Made by a program: the position numbers and the translations under genes. This document shows positions 60,401 through 64,000 of a stretch of DNA of 64,000 bases, in pieces (position 1 is the first letter of the stretch; each line of letters starts with the position of its first letter). The DNA comes from Galaxea fascicularis (Eukaryota > Cnidaria > Anthozoa > Scleractinia > Euphylliidae), in NCBI GenBank assembly GCA_948470475.1, contig OX419338.1, positions 16,088,257 to 16,152,256 of the forward strand. Reading direction: 5' to 3'. A model generated the notes under the pieces. It was given only the letters and a program-made list of their open reading frames with translations. It did not search any database and was not told the DNA's origin.

Positions 60401-61138
60401 GCACCAAGAGAGCGGAGAGACGCTATTTTTCGCCTGGCTCCTTTTACCGCTTGTCGTCATTATTTAGATGGGGGGGGGGGGTTACTATATTTGGGGGGAG
60501 GATCACTATTTTGTTAGCCTCACTATGGGGAGCGCCATTTAAAAAAATGCCATTTAGGGGAGGTCAGAGTTTTTTTAATGGAGAAAGGGGGCAGGGTGAG
60601 AGTTTTTTTTTTTTTTTTGACCGTCTAGAAGGGAGGCCCACAACTTCTTGGCCAAACTTTTTTCGCAGTTAAGTAGCTCCCCCCCTCCTAGTCCTCCCCT
60701 CCTCCTCCCATCCTCCTCCCCTCCCTTCTAAATAATGACCGGTCCCTAAGCAGCCTGTTCACGAGACACGAACTGATCTTCATTAGACAGAAAAGAGCAT
60801 CTCACCACACGCATTTGTTTGCTTGCAGATTTCAAGTGTTTTACACAGTTTCCCAGCCCAGTCCTCAGTGGGATGGTTACGAAGGCCGTGTTTCCATGGA
60901 GATGTTGTTGGAAGTTTTACCCCCACCCCCAAGTGCCGGCCACGAAGGAGAATTGTTGATAGCTGTGTGTGGTCCTGATCCCTTCACACAGCACATTGTC
61001 AGGTGAACATTACTTGTCAGTGAGTATTCATTGTATTAATTGGCTTTTCTTAACAAACTACTTGATCTGTTTTTGTATTGCAGCATGTTGAAAGACCTCA
61101 GTTACACTGGAAAAATGATCCACGCATTCATGGGTTGA
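45258..61138 (+). CDS. CYB5R4: Cytochrome b5 reductase 4 (NCB5OR), 15 exons, complete
   Basis: Fifteen coding exons join without error into 1605 bp (534 aa plus stop), close to the roughly 520 aa usual for the family. CYB5R4 is a soluble flavohaemoprotein, tied to the ER in animals, that passes electrons from NAD(P)H through FAD to a b5 haem. It is linked to lipid desaturation and redox balance. Modules in order are a conserved LKPGRSLMDWIRL motif (about residue 32 onward), cytochrome b5 (about 55-135), CS domain (about 187-275), and FAD/NADH reductase (about 290-534). Both haem axial histidines are present (H93 in HPGG, H116 in THKWV, 23 residues apart). FAD-binding RPYTVV is at 333-338, NADH-binding GGTGFTP at 406-412, and CGPDPF at 506-511. 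The start was chosen as the first in-frame ATG, with good context (gccATGa). Introns carry many mobile elements. Confidence 0.95.
46448..47405 (-). pseudogene. CR1/L2-like LINE fragment in CYB5R4 intron 1
   Basis: On the minus strand the RT C-terminal region is readable. It includes DKLLINDSKTELILI near 47330, then LGCWFDANLSMSKHI, then HAFVTNRLDYCNSLLY, VQNAAARLI and LHWLPIQARIKFKI. Stops and frame changes separate the pieces. The 3' end carries an (AAT)n-type tail at 46448-46473. It is 5'-truncated and dead, and belongs to a different subfamily from the 42712 copy. Confidence 0.8.
48549..48649 (+). CDS. CYB5R4: CYB5R4 exon 2 (haem-binding HPGG)
   Basis: The acceptor is ttttag|gt and the donor is gag|gtgcgg. 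It encodes GRVYNVTPYLEFHPGG and GRDGTDLFDE. The first haem ligand is the His of HPGG. Confidence 0.93.
48722..48971. repeat. 92-bp tandem duplication plus inverted partner
   Basis: A 92-bp unit starting TGAGATTTTCCCGTAAAG is repeated at 48801 and 48893. The inverted word CTTTACGGGAAAATCTCAAA lies at 48724-48743, so a hairpin can form with either copy. It follows exon 2 of CYB5R4 by about 70 bp. Confidence 0.8.
49979..50072 (+). CDS. CYB5R4: CYB5R4 exon 3 (second haem ligand)
   Basis: The acceptor is ttgcag|aca and the donor is acag|gtgcat. It encodes THKWVNAESMLEKCFIGPL, with the second axial His. Confidence 0.93.
51022..51096 (+). CDS. CYB5R4: CYB5R4 exon 4 (linker)
   Basis: The acceptor is tttgcag|gc after a TTTG repeat tract, and the donor is caag|gtgagc. 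It encodes a Ser-rich linker, GSGKSLNVSSASLKSHNS. Confidence 0.88.
51760..51890 (+). pseudogene. 5S rRNA-like sequence with T-run (pseudogene or SINE3-type)
   Basis: The core GAAGTTAAGCCCTGCTGG and CTACTCGGATGGGTGACC match the 5S rRNA A-box and C-box regions. The 3' end GGTGTTGTTGGCC is followed by a run of ten T. A TATAAAG lies about 30 bp before the inferred 5' end. The 5' half has diverged from 5S, so this is a decayed copy or the head of a 5S-derived SINE. It lies in CYB5R4 intron 4. Confidence 0.7.
52793..52841 (+). CDS. CYB5R4: CYB5R4 exon 5 (linker)
   Basis: The acceptor is tttcag|ct and the donor is cacg|gtaata. This 49-bp exon encodes ADGFAVPVPPQNSPDP and the first two bases of an Arg codon. 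Confidence 0.88.
52842..53866. other. CYB5R4 intron 5, no gene recognised
   Basis: A 154-codon open frame (53252-53716) is the longest frame here. Its product is Cys-rich with no recognisable domain or repeat. I treat it as chance, but it is worth a protein search. Confidence 0.45.
53867..53924 (+). CDS. CYB5R4: CYB5R4 exon 6 (start of CS domain)
   Basis: The acceptor is ttacag|t and the donor is aaag|gttaga. It encodes RYDWYQNDKIVTISVYIKKK, the first strands of the CS fold. Confidence 0.92.
54338..54434 (+). CDS. CYB5R4: CYB5R4 exon 7 (CS domain)
   Basis: The acceptor is ttacag|gaa and the donor is ctag|gtacat. It encodes EVKIEDVILELKDGKDFSAV and the rest of a CS-type beta-sandwich strand pair. 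Confidence 0.92.
54823..54870. repeat. G-rich low-complexity tract
   Basis: A G10 run and neighbouring GGGGAGGGGG words lie in CYB5R4 intron 7 and could form a quadruplex. Confidence 0.7.
55240..55365 (+). CDS. CYB5R4: CYB5R4 exon 8 (end of CS domain)
   Basis: The acceptor is aacag|tg and the donor is aggg|gtatgc. It encodes VRITGESGKVDILLTKE and VRWADLGQGLHG. Confidence 0.92.
55407..55568. mobile_element. MITE, CAGGGCTCGA termini, in CYB5R4 intron 8
   Basis: CAGGGCTCGAAACTGAC at the left and GTCTCGAGCCCTG at the right are inverted copies. Inner GGCTAGTG/ACTGGCTA words also mirror. It has no coding capacity. Confidence 0.7.
55727..55903. repeat. Large near-perfect inverted repeat (~70-bp arms)
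   Basis: AATAGGCCATTTCCGAGTTC continues into GCGAGTCTAAGTGCGAAG and so on. The right arm at about 55834-55903 is its reverse complement, essentially without mismatch. The loop is about 35 bp. In RNA this would form a long double-stranded hairpin inside CYB5R4 intron 8. Confidence 0.85.
56217..56357 (+). CDS. CYB5R4: CYB5R4 exon 9 (start of reductase domain)
   Basis: The acceptor is gcgcag|ag and the donor is gaag|gtatgt. It encodes WDCRVISVESITHNCKLFGC and VPIGHHIHMHRDVE, the first strands of the FAD-binding barrel. Confidence 0.9.
56924..57132. mobile_element. 209-bp MITE with TTA target duplication (Harbinger-type)
   Basis: AGGCCCTGGCAAACGAGGAC at the left is mirrored by GTCCTCGTTTGCCAGGGCCT at the right. 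TTA flanks both ends (56921-56923 and 57133-57135), the 3-bp duplication typical of PIF/Harbinger elements. The inside holds several GGAAACATTTGTTGCGGAC-like words in both orientations. It lies in CYB5R4 intron 9. Confidence 0.85.
57489..57638 (+). CDS. CYB5R4: CYB5R4 exon 10 (FAD-binding RPYTVV)
   Basis: The acceptor is tttcag|gc and the donor is gcag|gtcagt. It encodes GMQISRPYTVVLPSL and FYLMIKIYPGGTLTPTLS. RPYT is the FAD-binding motif. Confidence 0.93.
58152..58931 (-). mobile_element. PIF/Harbinger-type DNA transposon, internally deleted
   Basis: GTGCGGTTACAC at the left and GTGTAACCGCAT at the right are inverted ends, and CCGTGGTAAATT-type words recur inside each end. The minus-strand frame within it encodes a Harbinger transposase N-terminus. 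The element is 780 bp, far shorter than an autonomous one. A clear target duplication is not visible. Confidence 0.75.
58282..58716 (-). pseudogene. Harbinger transposase (HARBI1-like) N-terminal fragment
   Basis: The frame encodes RRSVWSLPRPQLWFERLLND and then WKENFRVSRATFEHICRLVG, the N-terminal region typical of Harbinger/HARBI1 proteins. The DDE catalytic core is missing and the C-terminal part is out of phase. It lies in CYB5R4 intron 10 on the opposite strand. It could not move the element by itself. Confidence 0.75.
59009..59101 (+). CDS. CYB5R4: CYB5R4 exon 11 (NADH-binding GGTG, first part)
   Basis: The acceptor is ttacag|gt and the donor is acag|gtttgt. It encodes GDNVQISDYSGDFKES and EIVLIAGGT. 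Confidence 0.92.
59139..59400. repeat. GTCA / GGTC / CTCG microsatellites
   Basis: Runs of CAGT (59139-59168), GGTC (59320-59333), CTCG (59346-59361) and CAGT/CAGC again (59370-59395) crowd CYB5R4 intron 11, reaching close to the exon 12 acceptor. Confidence 0.85.
59432..59492 (+). CDS. CYB5R4: CYB5R4 exon 12
   Basis: The acceptor is cgcacag|gt and the donor is gaaaa|gtaagt, in phase 2. It encodes GFTPMIRLIRHTVLENSSSE, completing GGTGFTP. Confidence 0.92.
59818..59907 (+). CDS. CYB5R4: CYB5R4 exon 13
   Basis: The acceptor is ttgtag|g and the donor is cagag|gtgaga. It encodes KSVKLLFANNQERDILWKRQ and LDELADVASQR. Confidence 0.92.
60467..60722. repeat. G-run and CT-rich low-complexity block, CYB5R4 intron 13
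   Basis: A G12 run near 60471 starts the block and a CCTCC-rich stretch ends it. ATTATTTAGATGGG and CCCTTCTAAATAATGA are partly inverted, so it may be a decayed MITE. The open frame at 60367-60672 through it is low-complexity and not a gene. Confidence 0.55.
60829..61002 (+). CDS. CYB5R4: CYB5R4 exon 14 (CGPDPF)
   Basis: The acceptor is ttgcag|at and the donor is tcag|gtgaac. It encodes RFQVFYTVSQPSPQWDGYEG and LLIAVCGPDPFTQHIV. The last part is the second NAD(P)H-binding motif. Confidence 0.93.
61084..61138 (+). CDS. CYB5R4: CYB5R4 exon 15 (C-terminus, stop)
   Basis: The acceptor is attgcag|c and the stop is TGA 61136-61138. It encodes SMLKDLSYTGKMIHAFMG, which ends like the family. Confidence 0.92.
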
Positions 61139-61340
61139 TAAGCGATTTGTGTTCACACTTTTGCGGCAAGGTGGCTTACCCTCTTCATCATAGTACTATT
61201 GAAGAGTTCACACGCATTCGGGCAACTCTGGTCACTTAACACTTAAAGATGCCAACTCTCAAGTGGATTGATAACTTAATTTTTTTTTTTTTGACTTTCT
61301 CACCTGAATCTACATATCTCTCATAGACGTTTCGCGGAAA

Positions 61341-61346
61341 AATAAA
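61341..61346 (+). promoter_or_regulatory. CYB5R4: Candidate poly(A) signal AATAAA for CYB5R4
   Basis: AATAAA lies about 200 nt after the stop codon. It is the first canonical signal in the 3' region. Confidence 0.5.
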
Positions 61347-62229
61347 AGCCATTTGCCCAAAACACGATTTATACATGAAACTAGAAAACTTTCAAATTTG
61401 CCGCCATTTTGGCTTACCATTCGCCTTAGTCTTCTCTCGATTCTTCTCGGTCACAATAGTGCTGTGACGTTAAGAACACGTGGTTTTGACTTCAAGTAAA
61501 CCGGGTGAGTTTTCAGTGCTGTGAGCATCACCTTTACTACGCAAAATGCCGGAAAGATTGGACCGAATCACAACGACCTCGAAACACTCGCAGCTTCTCT
61601 CTCTCTTGTAAACACAGCCGGGAAGGCGCGTTCCTTAACGCGAGCCTGTCGTCCTTCTTAATCAGCGACGGAGGTATACCTTAAAAATATACAACTTTCA
61701 AAAATTGTAAAAGAATCGGGTTTTAAGCAAATCGCAAATTTTTGGCGCAGAACGTCTTAAGGTAATCTTTTGATTATCTTGACAAACTTTTATAGGCACT
61801 TTAATGACATTGTTTGTCTGTTGTCATCGACTTGTGCGTTCGTTGTTTGTTTCGTTGCGAAGGTCTTGGTCATTCGTGGCTGCGTGAGAATTACTGGCTA
61901 CATGCACTGAACCTAGGTTGCCTAAACTACCGACCTTGATACTGTTAGGTAGAGAACATTGCTCGATGTTTTCCAGGTAGACGTGGTATTTTCTTCATTT
62001 GAGTAAGAAGAGAAAAGAGACACTTTCGACATCCAGAGAAAGTTGTCCATGCTGTTAAGAATCACTAATTAAAAATCGGGAAAATTCGATTGCGAGGCGA
62101 AGAGAACACAATGTTGTGTTTCGTCTGTGAATTTTCCATTCTCAATGGAAGTTCTCAAAAGGTGACGTGTTCGTTTAAACGTTTGCCATCTTTTAAACTG
62201 GTACTAGGTATTTTACGACATTAGGAGGA
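61347..62229. other. Downstream of CYB5R4, no gene recognised
   Basis: No coding frame or RNA gene stands out. The GGTCAC and ACGTGG words near 61450-61490 may belong to a promoter, but this cannot be shown. Confidence 0.45.
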
Positions 62230-62480
62230 GGCAGGATGGCCGAGTGGTCAAGGGCGCTGGATTTCACTGCAGTCACCCCGGGTTCAAATCCCGCTCTAGC
62301 CAATAGGTGGTGTTGTTCAGTTTAAGTGCCTGGTTCAACACCTCGGTCATCCTTGGAAATAGCCAACTGGTTTGCCTCAGGCGAGTTGGGATTCTTATCA
62401 TGTTATGTTTATTTGAATTATTTGTTTCAAGGTATTGAAGTGGCGTGCCTGTAAACTAGCTGATTAGTCAGTTGCACTTT
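62230..62480 (+). mobile_element. tRNA-Leu/Ser-like SINE
   Basis: The head GGCAGGATGGCCGAGTGG fits the long-arm tRNA A box, and GGGTTCAAATCCCG fits the B box. The acceptor ends pair with one mismatch, but the anticodon arm does not fold. A body with AACTGGTTTGCCTCAGGCGA follows, about 170 bp long. A real tRNA is unlikely, since no variable arm is visible. Confidence 0.7.
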
Positions 62481-64000
62481 CACTAAACATTCGTATTTAT
62501 TTTTTATTGTATTTCGTATCAGTTGCCTTTAGGATCTGCAGGAGTGCCTGCTTCTTCTGGACGTCAACTCTAAATGGAATACATTCTTGAAAATCGAAAA
62601 CTGCAATCGAAATTGTCAAATTTTCCAAATAGGCCGCGCTAGCTGGTCAAGACTGTCTTGAGCATTTATCACAGATTAGCTTACTTGTTGAAGCGCATTA
62701 GGTTTCTTGATCATCATCATCACTGTCACCTCCATCGTCATGGTGACGGTCTTATCATCATAGTTGACATTGGCGCCATCAGCAGTAGCATCACCGTCAT
62801 CGTACGCGTGGTCGTTAAAAATTGCTCTTTTCGCGGAATAATCATCAGCGAAAAAATCTGTCTTTGTACATAGTGGGATTCACAAGCGTGTTTTATTTAT
62901 ATGAACTATCGCATCCACCACACGATACTGTGTATTAATTTTTACACGCAAAAATATAGTACTGTAAAATAAATCAATAAAGAAATAGACGAAAGAATAA
63001 ATAAGCCATTTTGCTAATTAATCTTGGGTGTGTACACATCATTGACTCGGTGGACTACGAACTCCCAAGCATCTCGCTGTCCAATATTGCTGATAGCCTG
63101 GAAGGAAGTAGGAGACCTGTGCGCAGGGGAGTCACTAGTCTGAAATGTCAGCCGTCTTCCCACCGCCCCCCAACCCCACGGAACCGCCGGAGAGAGAGAA
63201 ACTTCTGAATTCTGAGTGTTATATTGTCTCCGGTGACGTCACGTACTTGTAAAGATATGGTTGGTCGTTTTTGATTTTTATTTATCATGGGTTGCGAAAT
63301 CCTTTGACTGGGGTGTTACATGGTATGTGGTTACTATTACCTCATTAGTGGAGGGTTGGTATTACAGTGTATTGCGTCGCCTTCATTGTTGTTCATTCGC
63401 GTCATACGACCGCTCCTGCGCCCTCAAAATTAAATACCCAATGAGTAAGGGCTATCAGTTTCTCATATACGTATTAACAAGTGACTATGTGTAAAGTTTC
63501 AGCGCGTTAATTGCATCATTGTTATATGAGCATACTTTGGATTGGGTTTTCCGGAGTTTCTGCTTGTTTGTTTGGTTTATTTTCATCAGATGTGTTTTGC
63601 TTGTAAAGACATAATAAAGAAGGTCGAACGCGCCTCATGTTGACGCACCTCAATTGTGGTTGCTTATTTCATGGTAAATGTTTTATATTAGTTTGAACGT
63701 AGAATATAATGTTTCTTACAAAATATTGGAGTCAAGTATCAAAGTTTGGCTTATTTCCTTTGGATAACTATTGTTTCCAAAATTTCGCACGAACTCATCC
63801 GTTGCTGTCGGAAAATTTTCCTCCCAGGACACAAATATGTTGTGGACTCACGAGACGCAGGCGTTGTCGATAAGAGTACAGACAACGCTAAACCACATTC
63901 TTCTTATTATTTTTTTTTGCCACAATGTCAACGTCGAGCAAAAAGTTTACATTAGAGCGCGAGGAAGATCGTTGACGTTGACGCAAGCAGCGTTGTCTAG
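62481..64000. other. Right edge, no gene recognised
   Basis: A degenerate ATC/GTC trinucleotide stretch lies at about 62708-62800 and gives a His- and Ile-rich frame by chance. Several AATAAA words occur near 62970-63000. No domain is recognisable, and any gene here would extend past the window. Confidence 0.45.

Noticed and set aside
60367..60672. 101-codon frame in CYB5R4 intron 13
   Set aside because: It crosses G-runs and a T-run, and the product is low-complexity.
62230..62301. Functional tRNA-Leu or tRNA-Ser
   Set aside because: A and B boxes are good, but the anticodon arm does not fold, the variable arm is missing, and a SINE body follows.
62658..62873. His-rich frame near the right edge
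   Set aside because: It comes from a degenerate ATC/GTC trinucleotide repeat.

Overview
This window is animal nuclear DNA, most likely from an anthozoan cnidarian such as a stony coral. Genes are intron-rich with clean GT/AG junctions, coding density is low, and there are many tRNA-derived SINEs, CR1/L2-like LINE tails, short palindromic transposons and Pol III gene repeats. The anthozoan assignment is an inference from the look of the SINE and tRNA-spacer families. Nothing here looks bacterial or viral.

Three intact protein genes can be assembled, all on the + strand. Two are tandem paralogues of the SLC16 monocarboxylate-transporter family. Gene A has exons at 7743-7968, 18929-19497, 20042-20411 and 21501-21754 (472 aa). 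Gene B has exons at 28787-28970, 34249-34808, 38103-38472 and 39651-39979 (480 aa). They share intron positions and phases (1, 0, 1), so they arose by duplication of the whole gene. The third gene, in 15 coding exons from 45258 to 61138, encodes a 534-aa cytochrome b5 reductase 4 (CYB5R4/NCB5OR) with cytochrome b5, CS and FAD/NADH reductase modules. Its exon phases close without any error.

The most striking region is intron 1 of gene A (7969-18928). It holds a hAT-like element with TCGAT-rich ends (10454-11549). It also holds an array of twelve near-identical 72-nt tRNA-like genes with a period of about 251 bp (12597-15668): eight on the minus strand, then four on the plus strand, meeting at a sharp palindromic junction near 14638, with a 200-N gap inside. 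The tRNA-like sequence folds well and is followed by a T-run, but its anticodon loop reads CCGGTAT, which gives C at position 33 and an apparent GGU anticodon. Two inverted copies of an unclassified repeat lie at 5137-5995 and 15668-16695 and encode a charged 19-residue repeat.

Between and after the genes lie degraded elements. At 24.9-25.9 kb there is a broken zinc-finger-like exon facing a RecQ-type helicase exon. CR1/L2-like LINE 3' ends lie at 42.7-43.9 kb (+) and 46.4-47.4 kb (-). A 5S rRNA-like copy lies in CYB5R4 intron 4, and a PIF/Harbinger transposase fragment with terminal inverted repeats lies in intron 10. There are also several MITE or foldback elements, minisatellites and SINEs. 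About 5 kb at the left edge and 3 kb at the right edge contain no gene that I can recognise.
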